The notes: generated by a model from the letters alone, not told the origin. A stretch of 10,302 nucleotides of DNA from an uncultured Pseudomonadota bacterium (GCA_903854305.1 CAINWC010000030.1:1-10302), one strand, 5' to 3'. Shown: positions 1-6,895, counted from the stretch's first letter. Numbers and translations are program-made.

Positions 1-1172
1 AATGTTCTGCGAATGTGGCGCTTAATCTCACCGGAGTCCATTAAAGCGGCTACGGCGAGCTCAGTAACAGAATTACCTTGTCTATCTATCAGCATCACTT
101 CAGAGGCACATTGATTGATGATTTCTTTGGAGGCTACTAGATAACCAACCCGTAGGCCTGGCGCTAACACCTTTGAAAGTGAGCCTACATAAATCACCCT
201 GTGAGCATGGTTGGTACTGGCCAGTGGAAATACAGGGTGATGATGGAAATGAAATTCGTGGTCGTAGTCATCTTCAACAATCACAAAATCATATTGTTCC
301 GCCAGCATTAGCAGATTCAATCTTCTTTCTGCGGTCATCATGACTGTGGTCGGGAACTGATGGTGCGGTGTGACATATATCGCACTGATTGGATATTTTT
401 TGCATAACACTTCAAGTTCATTCACGTTGATACCATGACGATCTAAACCCACCGTCAGGATTTTTGCACCGCATGATCTAAACGCTTCACGTGCTGGCGG
501 ATAACTGAGATTTTCTACCACCACATATTCATTCGGTTTAGCTAAGATGCGGGCAGCTAAAAATATGCCCATTTGACTACCGCGAGCAATGCATATGTTA
601 TCTATTTCTACGTTCAAGCCACGCTCCATATTCAGCATCTCTGCAATGGCATGGCGTAAGCTCAGCATCCCTCTCGGGTCACCGTAACCAAGTTTGTTGC
701 TTCTTACTGGCGCAATAAGCGCATGACGGAATGCTTTTGAAAGCGTCTCAAACGGGATTAATCGTGTATCTGGGATGCCGTCATTAAAGTCAATGGTGTG
801 CGCAAGATCTTCTGTCTCAATGGCTGAAGCATATTTCTCAAGTGCAGAGGTGGGTATCTCGGATAGCTGTTGCTTTGAATCTATATTGGGCTGGCTAGGC
901 GGTGAAAACAGCGGAAGTTTGGCGGAAACAAATGTGCCGCGTCGATTTTCTGTGGTGAGCCAACCCTGCGCAATTAACTCGTCGTAAGCCAGTACAACCG
1001 TTTTTCTATTGACATTAAGGCTTTCGGCTAGCTCTCTGGTACCTGGCATCGCTGTGGATGGGGGTAAGCGCCCACGTTGAATTTCATCCATAATTTGTTG
1101 TGCAATTTGCAAGTAAACCACTAAACCCGATGATTTGGTGATGTGCAGATTGAGATCCCATGAGCGTAACAT
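1..1172 (-). CDS. MocR-family (GntR/aminotransferase) transcriptional regulator, 3' end cut off
   Basis: Translating the minus strand from ATG 1172-1170 gives 390 uninterrupted codons running off the left edge. Residues about 12-80 form a GntR winged helix-turn-helix with the typical PGTRELAESL and NRKTVVLAYDELIAQG segments. The rest is a fold-type I aminotransferase domain: LGYGDPRGM, the EDDYDHEF motif with the presumed PLP-nitrogen Asp301, and GSLSKVLAPGLRVGY with the presumed PLP lysine Lys334. Asp and Lys are 33 residues apart, as in Bacillus GabR. MocR proteins are usually 450-500 residues, so roughly 70-110 are missing. Members sense amines or amino acids through PLP chemistry and control nearby or divergent genes. 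Its ligand and targets cannot be read here; pdxST, gab or tau genes are not in view. An AGGA lies 9 nt before the ATG. It is divergent from the mxa operon, but may not control it. Confidence 0.93.
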   Translation of the reverse strand, partial: MLRSWDLNLHITKSSGLVVYLQIAQQIMDEIQRGRLPPSTAMPGTRELAESLNVNRKTVVLAYDELIAQGWLTTENRRGTFVSAKLPLFSPPSQPNIDSKQQLSEIPTSALEKYASAIETEDLAHTIDFNDGIPDTRLIPFETLSKAFRHALIAPVRSNKLGYGDPRGMLSLRHAIAEMLNMERGLNVEIDNICIARGSQMGIFLAARILAKPNEYVVVENLSYPPAREAFRSCGAKILTVGLDRHGINVNELEVLCKKYPISAIYVTPHHQFPTTVMMTAERRLNLLMLAEQYDFVIVEDDYDHEFHFHHHPVFPLASTNHAHRVIYVGSLSKVLAPGLRVGYLVASKEIINQCASEVMLIDRQGNSVTELAVAALMDSGEIKRHIRRT

Positions 1173-1229
1173 TTGCGTTATTCCTAAATATTTCTGGATT
1201 AGTAAATATTATTATCGCATTAAAATTTA

Positions 1230-1258
1230 CTGGACCACTAGAATTGATCAATCTGGAT
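1230..1258. promoter_or_regulatory. CTGGA direct repeats, possible MocR operator
   Basis: CTGGAC (1230-1235) and CTGGAT (1253-1258) are same-strand repeats 23 bp apart, 58-86 bp upstream of the MocR start codon. Between them lies the perfect palindrome ATTGATCAAT (1243-1252). MocR regulators often bind direct repeats, and CTGGAC-type repeats were described for TauR of Rhodobacter. That this MocR binds here is inference only. Confidence 0.3.
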
Positions 1259-1266
1259 GCCTGAGA

Positions 1267-1296
1267 TGTAATTACACTCTGTTACATTGCTGTAAC
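1267..1296. promoter_or_regulatory. Cluster of TGTAA/TTACA half-sites, candidate operator
   Basis: Four half-sites of the same word occur in 30 bp: the palindrome TGTAATTACA (1267-1276), then the inverted repeat GTTACA-TTGC-TGTAAC (1281-1296). The cluster ends 6 bp before the putative -35 of the mxaR promoter, a position suited to an activator. No regulator is assigned; the motif is seen, the role is inferred. Confidence 0.4.
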
Positions 1297-1302
1297 GATT
1301 TG

Positions 1303-1330
1303 TTGCAAGCAGTAAGGCATTCCTCATAAA
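1303..1330 (+). promoter_or_regulatory. Putative sigma-70 promoter for the mxa operon
   Basis: TTGCAA (1303-1308) and CATAAA (1325-1330) are separated by 16 bp and lie about 70 bp upstream of the mxaR start. The match to consensus is only moderate and the -10 is weak, so an activator would probably be needed. It is placed between two inverted repeats (1281-1296 and 1331-1346). Confidence 0.3.
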
Positions 1331-1346
1331 TGAGCAATGCTGCTCA
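1331..1346. promoter_or_regulatory. Inverted repeat TGAGCA-ATGC-TGCTCA
   Basis: A perfect 6-bp dyad with a 4-bp spacer sits immediately after the putative -10, at the expected transcription start. It could be a repressor operator or, if transcribed, a small 5'-UTR stem. It has the same 6-4-6 geometry as the dyad at 1281-1296 and begins exactly 50 bp from it. Confidence 0.4.
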
Positions 1347-1387
1347 GACAAGACCTTAATCCATTCTTAAAACGGCTAAAGATAAAC

Positions 1388-1393
1388 AAAGGA
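1388..1393 (+). promoter_or_regulatory. Ribosome binding site of mxaR
   Basis: AAAGGA ends 5 nt before ATG 1399. This clear Shine-Dalgarno supports that start. No comparable site precedes the internal ATG at 1929, so the second half of mxaR has no start signal of its own. Confidence 0.7.
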
Positions 1394-1398
1394 ATTTT

Positions 1399-1932
1399 AT
1401 GTCACCACCACTTGATGCTCAACTAACGGACTGGCGTAGCCACGCATTAAAGCTAGAAGATGAAGTCAAAAAAGTCATCGTTGGCCAAGATAAAGCCATT
1501 CGACTCATGAATATCGCTATTTTCGCACGTGGGCATGTGTTGCTGGATGGTGGCGTAGGTGTCGGTAAAACCACCTTGTTACAAGCCATTGCACGGGGCA
1601 TCGGTGGTGCTTATGAACGTATCGAAGGCACTGTAGATTTAATGCCAAATGATTTGATTTATCACACGTTTCTGGGGCCAGATGGCCGCCCACAAATTGA
1701 TGAAGGTCCATTGTTGCGTGCAGGTGAAAACTTATCGGTGTTCTTTTTTAACGAAATTAATCGAGCACGGCCGCAAGTGCATGCGCTGATGTTGCGCGTG
1801 ATGGCTGAGCGGAGTCTCAGTGCGTTCAAAAAAGAATATCGCATGCCGCACATGATTGTGTTTGCTGACCGTAACCAAGTTGAAAAAACGAAACTTTTGA
1901 AATCCCTTCAGCGGCACGTGACCGCTTTATGA
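1399..1932 (+). CDS. mxaR: N-terminal MxaR fragment with P-loop (AAA+ core)
   Basis: These 177 residues carry the ATP-binding half. Walker A is GGVGVGKTT at residues 51-59. The Walker B region is VFFFNEINRAR from residue 114, with Asn118 where most AAA+ proteins have Asp, before Glu119. The sensor-1 region is VFADRN at 154-159. From residue 164 to the stop the sequence (starting TKLLKS) does not resemble the family and is the out-of-frame tail created by the missing base. The lid domain and the DRF motif are absent, so this fragment alone is unlikely to form a working hexameric ATPase. Confidence 0.7.
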   Translation: MSPPLDAQLTDWRSHALKLEDEVKKVIVGQDKAIRLMNIAIFARGHVLLDGGVGVGKTTLLQAIARGIGGAYERIEGTVDLMPNDLIYHTFLGPDGRPQIDEGPLLRAGENLSVFFFNEINRARPQVHALMLRVMAERSLSAFKKEYRMPHMIVFADRNQVEKTKLLKSLQRHVTAL

Positions 1933-2465
1933 TGGAGATTCCGATTGAAATTCCAACGGATCGCGCGTTAAAGAAATCTCTGGTATTTAACACTAAGTTC
2001 CAGCATGCAGAAATACTCACGCAGCAAGTTGAAAGTAATATTCTTAAGTTTGATCAACTCAATGCTTTTTCAGATTTATTGCAAAATCACATTAAATCTA
2101 GCGACGTGCTAGAAGAATATGCGATCGATTTATGGGATGCGACGCAGCACCCAGAAAAGTTTGGCGTAAAAATGGAAAGTGTTGATGTCACACGTGTGAT
2201 TCAAACGGGGGCTAGTCCACGTGGTATGGGCATGTTGCTAAAAGCTGCCCGCGTGAATGCATGGTTAAACAACCGCGACAGCATGTTCCCTGAAGATATT
2301 CATGCAGTATTTCATGAAGTGATTTCGCACCGCCTGGTATTTAACTCAATGTATGAAAACCGCAGAACCGCGCTGGCACGAGAGCTCACCGCCAACATTA
2401 TGAGCACGGTGGCTGTGCCTAGTCCAACTTTTAGTAACGTGGCTAGCATAAGCAGAGCCGCCTAA
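1929..2465 (+). CDS. mxaR: C-terminal MxaR fragment (AAA+ lid domain)
   Basis: These 178 residues form the C-terminal MoxR lid. It contains the sensor-2 type motif GASPRGMGMLLKAARVNAW (about residues 94-112) followed by the RDSMFPEDI and ISHRLVF segments typical of MoxR proteins. The first codon overlaps the stop of the N-terminal fragment as ATGA, so translational reinitiation is conceivable, but no Shine-Dalgarno precedes it. The ATG is most simply an internal methionine of the full-length protein (DRF-MME). Without a P-loop it cannot bind ATP on its own. Confidence 0.65.
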   Translation: MMEIPIEIPTDRALKKSLVFNTKFQHAEILTQQVESNILKFDQLNAFSDLLQNHIKSSDVLEEYAIDLWDATQHPEKFGVKMESVDVTRVIQTGASPRGMGMLLKAARVNAWLNNRDSMFPEDIHAVFHEVISHRLVFNSMYENRRTALARELTANIMSTVAVPSPTFSNVASISRAA

Positions 2466-2488
2466 ATTAAGGTTATTGAGTCTAATTA

Positions 2489-3376
2489 GTGAGTTTATCT
2501 ATGCGTTTATCTGCAGATTCTTCTTATGCAAAACCCTTTGAGTACATTATTCCTTGGAAATCTGCGAGCATCCAATTAGGAAGCCATCGAGGGTCGCAAC
2601 GTGGCTTGGGTTTGGACTATCGCGGCAATGTGAACTTGGTGGACTACCCTGATGCTAGGCGCATGGACATCAGGGAAACACTACGCGATCCTTTTGAGCA
2701 AGTGCAGGTACGGCAATTTAATCAGGAAAGTACCACGCCGATCTATGCAATATGTGATTTATCCAGCTCCATGCAGTTTAAAGGCCGTCAGCGTAAGCTG
2801 GATAAAGCGATAGAAATCTCGACTGCGGTGGCAAATTCAGCCTATCAAACCGGTGACTTGTTCAGCTTTATTGGCTACAACAGCCATGTGCTTGAAGACT
2901 ACACGCTACCCTTAAGCCGCAACTTGCATCAATCAGTAGAAGCGATTGCACAATTGCATGACTATAACGCAATGCGAGTCGGCGCTGAAGGTGTCATTGA
3001 TGTGCCAAACTTCCTCGGGCAAAGCAGAGGTTTGGTGTTCTGGATTTCAGATTTTCATATGCCACTGAGCGTGATTGAGCAAACGCTCACGGCAATGTCT
3101 GCACATCAAGTCATCCCAGTGGTGCTGTGGGATGATGAGGAATACAAAAAGCTGCCTAAATTTGGCTTTTCTACCATGATAGATCCTGAAACTGGCTTGA
3201 ATCGCACGATTTTCTTTCGGTACGAAGTGCGGGCAAAATTTATCACAGCGTTTAATGAGCGCAGGCACGCATTAGAAGCTTTATTTCTAAAGTTCGATAG
3301 CCCCGCACTTTTTATGCACGCAGATTACAAACCAGAAACCATGACGCATTATTTTGAACAAAATACGAACCTATGA
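2489..3376 (+). CDS. mxaS: DUF58-family protein MxaS
   Basis: A 295-residue protein matching the DUF58 family that follows MoxR ATPases in many operons. The RGLGLDYRG and YPDARRMDIRE stretches (about 38-64) correspond to the DUF58 core. A VWA-like metal site is suggested by DLSSSM with Asp90, Ser92 and Ser94. No signal peptide or membrane segment is evident, so it is probably cytoplasmic or peripherally membrane bound. In methylotrophs mxaS lies between mxaR and mxaA and belongs to the methanol dehydrogenase maturation set; its exact biochemical role is not known. The start is uncertain: GTG 2489, with GAG 8 nt upstream, or ATG 2501, with GTGAG 7 nt upstream. It follows mxaR after 23 nt and overlaps mxaA by ATGA at 3373-3376. 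Confidence 0.88.
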   Translation: MSLSMRLSADSSYAKPFEYIIPWKSASIQLGSHRGSQRGLGLDYRGNVNLVDYPDARRMDIRETLRDPFEQVQVRQFNQESTTPIYAICDLSSSMQFKGRQRKLDKAIEISTAVANSAYQTGDLFSFIGYNSHVLEDYTLPLSRNLHQSVEAIAQLHDYNAMRVGAEGVIDVPNFLGQSRGLVFWISDFHMPLSVIEQTLTAMSAHQVIPVVLWDDEEYKKLPKFGFSTMIDPETGLNRTIFFRYEVRAKFITAFNERRHALEALFLKFDSPALFMHADYKPETMTHYFEQNTNL

Positions 3377-4341
3377 AAAATATTATTGCAAAAATTAGCT
3401 CACTAGCGAATTTGTCGGCATGCCTATTAGCGGCAAGTCTGGCATTGAATTCATCTGTCGTCATCGCGAAAGAGGTAGAAGCGTTTCGCGTAGCTGAACC
3501 TAAAATAGTGTCACTTACCAATCCTGTCACCAGCTTCGGCGTGCATATTGGCGACAAGTTAAGCCGAAAAGTGGTGCTGGAAGCGCCAACGCCTTATCAA
3601 ATCGCTGAGAGTGCTTTTCCTAAGAAAGGCACTAAAGATAAAGGCATTGAACTGGTAGAGATCAATGTAGAAACCGATCAACAAAAATCTAAAACCATCT
3701 ATACGGTTAATCTTAGCTATCAAGTATTTATCAATGCCAATACGCCAACGGTGATGCAATTGCCCGCAGAGAAATTTACGCTAACAGGCGGTGAAAAAGC
3801 TGCGGTGATAGAACTGCCAGCATGGGGCTTTTGGTTTTCACCTTTAGTGACGGGTGATACCGATGTTGCCGGGAAAAATATTCAGCCAGATTTTAAACCG
3901 CCACTAGTGGATATAAGCGCACACCAAACAAGACTAGCGGTGTTTTTGAGTATGCTCGCCGCGAGTTTGCTAGCGCTGCTTTATATTAATGCAGATGGTA
4001 ATTGGCTACCGTTTATGGGCGGTGCTTTTGCAAAAGCGCATCGGCAATTAAAACGCTTGTCCAAAACGCCTACACCTAAAACGCAGGCCGATGAGAAGTT
4101 GGCTTTAGTCTGTATTCATCAAGCATTTAATACACTCTATCGCGCCAACATCTTTGCCCGTGATATTGAGCATTTTTTAACAATGCGCCCCAGTTTTAGA
4201 AAAATGAAAGGTGAGATTGAGCAGTTTTTCCATGACTCCAATCAATCGCTATATTCAATAGAGGCGTGCGACAGCACTAAGGTCATCGCAAACTTGGTGC
4301 TGTTGAGCAAGCAGTTTCGCGATTGTGAGCGGGGCGTTTAA
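3373..4341 (+). CDS. mxaA: MxaA, membrane-anchored methanol dehydrogenase maturation protein
   Basis: A 322-residue protein with a likely Sec signal peptide (basic MKNIIAK start, hydrophobic core about 11-32, cleavage near VIA-KE). A periplasmic domain follows to about residue 185, containing the aromatic ELPAWGFWFSP motif (147-157). One transmembrane helix lies at about 187-205, followed by a basic cytoplasmic tail. This topology and its place between DUF58 and VWA genes fit MxaA. In Methylobacterium mxaA mutants make inactive methanol dehydrogenase, a defect linked to calcium insertion; that is family knowledge, not visible here. It starts inside the mxaS stop (ATGA) and its TAA shares one base with the mxaC start (TAATG), so translation is coupled on both sides. 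Confidence 0.85.
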   Translation: MKNIIAKISSLANLSACLLAASLALNSSVVIAKEVEAFRVAEPKIVSLTNPVTSFGVHIGDKLSRKVVLEAPTPYQIAESAFPKKGTKDKGIELVEINVETDQQKSKTIYTVNLSYQVFINANTPTVMQLPAEKFTLTGGEKAAVIELPAWGFWFSPLVTGDTDVAGKNIQPDFKPPLVDISAHQTRLAVFLSMLAASLLALLYINADGNWLPFMGGAFAKAHRQLKRLSKTPTPKTQADEKLALVCIHQAFNTLYRANIFARDIEHFLTMRPSFRKMKGEIEQFFHDSNQSLYSIEACDSTKVIANLVLLSKQFRDCERGV

Positions 4342-5306
4342 TGGAGATTCTAAACCCTTGGGCATTTGCATTGTTGCCCATTGCACTGCTGCCATTTTGG
4401 CTTAAAAGCCATCAAGGTAAAATGTACACATGGCTGGAGATGATGCCTGCAGACCAATTCTCTGATCGGGCAAATCTTGCGGTTAAGGTGATCACTTCTC
4501 TACTACTTGCGAGCATTGTGGTTGCCTTGGCATCACCGCGTGGCCATGATGAAAAACTGCAGCGCGCAGGTAAAGGCGCGCAAACGGTGATGGTAATTGA
4601 TCGCAGCGTGAGTATGGATCATCCTTTTGCTGGCGATTCTTCAGGGCATGCCGCAGAAATGAAATCAGGGGCAGCACGCCGGCTTATTACGCAATTTATC
4701 GATTCTCGTCCAGATGACATGATGGGGGTGGTCGGTTTTACCAACGCCGCTTTGTACGGCATTAAAATTACCACCAATCGTGATGCAATCCATGCCGCTA
4801 TTGATGCGGCTACCAGCCCATCACTCAGTCAAACAAACATAGGGGCGGGCCTGACTGAGGGCGTTGGCTTGTTTGATAAAATTCAGAGTTCAGGTTCAAG
4901 AGCGATTATTTTGCTCTCAGATGGCGCAGGAAAGCTGAGCCCTCGGGTTAAGTTTTTATTGAGTGAACGCCTAAAAAGCCGCAAATTAAGCATCTACTGG
5001 ATTATGTTGCGCGAACCAGGGGAACCCAGCATTTACTCTAAAGAGGTGTATGCGGAAGACCGTGTGCCTAATTCAATTCAGTTACATCAGTATTTTCAAT
5101 CACTAAACCTAAAATACAAAGCCTACGAAGCAGATAATCCTGAAACCTTGCAATCTGCAATTAAGGACATTGATGCCAGTGAGAAAAAAGCCATTAAGTA
5201 TTCAGAAACAATTGCCGGATATGACTACTCAAGGATATTCATCATTCTTGCTTTGATATTAGGGGTCATTCTTTTGATGATTAAGAATTTGAGGGTGCAT
5301 GAATGA
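4341..5306 (+). CDS. mxaC: MxaC, membrane-anchored VWA-domain protein
   Basis: A 321-residue BatA-like protein. Two hydrophobic segments (about 5-20 and 48-65) precede a von Willebrand A domain, and a last transmembrane helix lies at about 298-314. The metal-ion-dependent adhesion site looks intact: DRSVS with Asp87, Ser89 and Ser91, then Thr165 (SQTNIG) and Asp194 (LLSDGAG). VWA domains with this site bind a divalent cation and partner proteins, and MoxR ATPases typically act on them. MxaC is one of the proteins required for active methanol dehydrogenase in methylotrophs. The domain should face the periplasm, inferred from the helix pattern. It is linked to mxaA by TAATG and to mxaK by ATGA. 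Confidence 0.88.
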   Translation: MEILNPWAFALLPIALLPFWLKSHQGKMYTWLEMMPADQFSDRANLAVKVITSLLLASIVVALASPRGHDEKLQRAGKGAQTVMVIDRSVSMDHPFAGDSSGHAAEMKSGAARRLITQFIDSRPDDMMGVVGFTNAALYGIKITTNRDAIHAAIDAATSPSLSQTNIGAGLTEGVGLFDKIQSSGSRAIILLSDGAGKLSPRVKFLLSERLKSRKLSIYWIMLREPGEPSIYSKEVYAEDRVPNSIQLHQYFQSLNLKYKAYEADNPETLQSAIKDIDASEKKAIKYSETIAGYDYSRIFIILALILGVILLMIKNLRVHE

Positions 5307-5881
5307 AAAATACTAGTTATAACAAAAATAGAAATCGCAAAAACCAGCTATTAGGATTGATACTACTGACAGGCTTGGTTGGCACAGCGTATGAAGTTTA
5401 CCAAATGAATAAAATCGGAAAAGTGAATCATGCATTGCTTTCAGGTGAAGTAGTGAACGATGAGAACTACCCTTTTCATAAAAAATTTGCTGATGCTTAT
5501 CAGCAAGGTAAAACAGGTAACTTTAAGATTGCTGTGCAAGGTTTTGGTCAGCTATTGGAAGCCCCTAAAAAAAAGCAGGGAAATGCCTTTGAGGTGACGC
5601 CGCACTTGAAATCTCAGATTCAATTTAATATCGCGAACAATCTGTTTCGTTCAGGCTTACAGCGATTAGTGGGTGCAGATGGTGAAATACACGAAGATGC
5701 GCTATATGCTTACCAGCAGGCAAAACCAGCCTACGAACAAGCGCTAAAATTAGAACCAACTTCGCAAGCCGCTAAATTTAATCTAAGCCTGCTGCTTTCA
5801 GTAATCCCCAACAATATAAAAGCGGTAGCGAAAGAACAATCTGGCATGGAAATTAGTAATTTGCCACAAGGCTTGCCATGA
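5303..5881 (+). CDS. mxaK: MxaK, membrane-anchored TPR-like protein
   Basis: A 192-residue protein with a basic N-terminus rich in Asn, Lys and Arg. One hydrophobic anchor (about 15-31) is followed by a mostly helical region. Two stretches resemble tetratricopeptide repeats: about 63-86 (FADAYQQGKTGNFKIAVQGF) and about 134-165 (ALYAYQQAKPAYEQALKL and following). TPRs mediate protein contacts, and a TPR protein between two VWA proteins parallels BatB/BatC arrangements in MoxR operons. The mxaK symbol rests mainly on position, since the family is weakly conserved. It overlaps mxaC and mxaL by ATGA at each end. Confidence 0.8.
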   Translation: MKNTSYNKNRNRKNQLLGLILLTGLVGTAYEVYQMNKIGKVNHALLSGEVVNDENYPFHKKFADAYQQGKTGNFKIAVQGFGQLLEAPKKKQGNAFEVTPHLKSQIQFNIANNLFRSGLQRLVGADGEIHEDALYAYQQAKPAYEQALKLEPTSQAAKFNLSLLLSVIPNNIKAVAKEQSGMEISNLPQGLP

Positions 5882-6852
5882 AAAAAATCATTACTATCTT
5901 AAGGGATAATTACGAAACGGTATTACTGGTGACAGCGGCTGTGTTTTTGTTGCTTGCCTTAATCAAGCCGCAGATACAGCTTAAACAAGAAGTGCATAAC
6001 TATTTGTTGCTGGCTGACGTATCGCAAAGCATGAATGCTGAAGATATGAAGGTCAATAATCAAGTGGTTAGCCGCTTGGCTTACACGCAACACATGATGA
6101 AAGAAGTGGTGAAAACTTCACCCTGCGGTACGTATGTCAGTGTGGGTGTATTTGCCGGAGAAAGTGTCGCCTTACTATTTATGCCGCTAGAAGTGTGCGC
6201 TAATTTCGACATCATTACCGATACGATAGCGCATTTGGAATGGCGCATGGCTTGGAAAGGCGATAGCCGCATGACCTTTGGCGTCAAGTCTGCTGAAGGT
6301 ATATTTGAATACCTGAATATTCCTGCGCAAATGCTATTTTTTACCGATGGTGACGAAGCCCCCAAAGCGAACGGTATTAACAAGTTGGATATCAGCAATG
6401 TTCGCATCGGTAAAAATGTTATTTTCGTCGGCGTTGGTGGTCACGAAGCCGTGCCTATTAAACGGTTTAACGCTAATAATAAATGGGTGGGATATTGGGG
6501 TACGGATGCGGCGGCCGAAAGTGCTGGCGGCGGCATTATGTATAACGATGCCAGCAAGGATGACCCAGATCCTCCAGTGGCCTATGCTGAATTTGATCGC
6601 TTTTTATCAAAGCAAGATGTTGAGCATTTGAAAGATATGACGAGTGAAATCAAAGGGCAGTATGTAGAAGGCGTGGATAAACCTGAGTTTTATACGTTTA
6701 TTCAATCGCAAACGCCAGCTGCAAAGTTTGTGACTGATTATTCTGTACGTTGGATTTTTTTAGTCATTGCCGCATTGCTGGTACTTGCAACTTACATACC
6801 CGACATACTTTCATATCGTTTTGATAAACGTTTATTTAAACGCCTAATCTAA
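5878..6852 (+). CDS. mxaL: MxaL, membrane-anchored VWA-domain protein
   Basis: A 324-residue BatB-like protein with an N-terminal transmembrane helix (about 14-29), a VWA domain, and a C-terminal helix (about 290-307) followed by a short basic tail (RFDKRLFKRLI). The metal site is complete: DVSQS with Asp47, Ser49 and Ser51, Thr133 (RMTFG) and Asp157 (FFTDGDE). It forms a second VWA partner beside MxaC and is needed with MxaA, C and K for maturation of methanol dehydrogenase in known methylotrophs. It is the last gene of the operon here; mxaD, which follows in several methylotrophs, is absent. Its TAA (6850-6852) lies inside the A-run that gives the opposing minus-strand terminator its U-tract. 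Confidence 0.88.
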   Translation: MKKIITILRDNYETVLLVTAAVFLLLALIKPQIQLKQEVHNYLLLADVSQSMNAEDMKVNNQVVSRLAYTQHMMKEVVKTSPCGTYVSVGVFAGESVALLFMPLEVCANFDIITDTIAHLEWRMAWKGDSRMTFGVKSAEGIFEYLNIPAQMLFFTDGDEAPKANGINKLDISNVRIGKNVIFVGVGGHEAVPIKRFNANNKWVGYWGTDAAAESAGGGIMYNDASKDDPDPPVAYAEFDRFLSKQDVEHLKDMTSEIKGQYVEGVDKPEFYTFIQSQTPAAKFVTDYSVRWIFLVIAALLVLATYIPDILSYRFDKRLFKRLI

Positions 6853-6895
6853 AAATGACCATGAAGGGTTGCTTGAAAAGTAGCCCTCATGGTCA
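6851..6895 (-). terminator. Rho-independent terminator for the porin, possibly bidirectional
   Basis: The dyad spans 6856-6895: TGACCATGA pairs with TCATGGTCA, then after a one-base bulge GGG pairs with CCC and the stem continues with G-U wobbles around a short loop. Read on the minus strand it is followed by TTTTT (6851-6855), the classic layout, 77 nt after the porin stop. On the plus strand it lies just after mxaL but has no U-run after it, so any stop for mxa transcripts there would be weaker. Confidence 0.8.

Larger units (their letters stand above)
1399..2465 (+). pseudogene. mxaR: MoxR-type AAA+ ATPase MxaR, split by an apparent 1-nt deletion
   Basis: The two abutting reading frames 1399-1932 and 1929-2465 are the two halves of one MoxR-family ATPase. 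Adding one A to the A6 run at 1883-1888 joins them into about 355 residues, near normal family length. It also restores a MoxR-like stretch, VEKNETFEIPSAARDRFMME, where the DRF-type motif is expected. MoxR ATPases act as chaperone-like partners of VWA-domain proteins; MxaR is the first gene of the mxaRSACKL set needed for active methanol dehydrogenase. As written, the zero frame ends at TGA 1930-1932. The cause may be a sequencing error, a true mutation, or slippage on the A run. The rest of the protein is well conserved with no other lesion, which argues against old decay. Family call is firm; the mxaR symbol rests on operon order. Confidence 0.85.

Noticed and set aside
775..987. Plus-strand open frame of 70 codons
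   Set aside because: It lies wholly inside the MocR gene on the opposite strand, which has clear domain motifs; the plus-strand protein resembles nothing and has no start signal.
1243..1252. ATTGATCAAT as an FNR/NNR box
   Set aside because: FNR-type sites need TTGAT and ATCAA separated by four bases; here the half-sites overlap in a compact palindrome.
1135..1329. Plus-strand open frame of 64 codons across the mocR-mxaR intergenic region
   Set aside because: It overlaps the MocR start and the candidate operators, has no ribosome binding site, and its composition is not protein-like.
6081..6407. Minus-strand open frame of 108 codons inside mxaL
   Set aside because: mxaL has a complete VWA domain on the plus strand; the antisense frame has no recognisable motif or start site.
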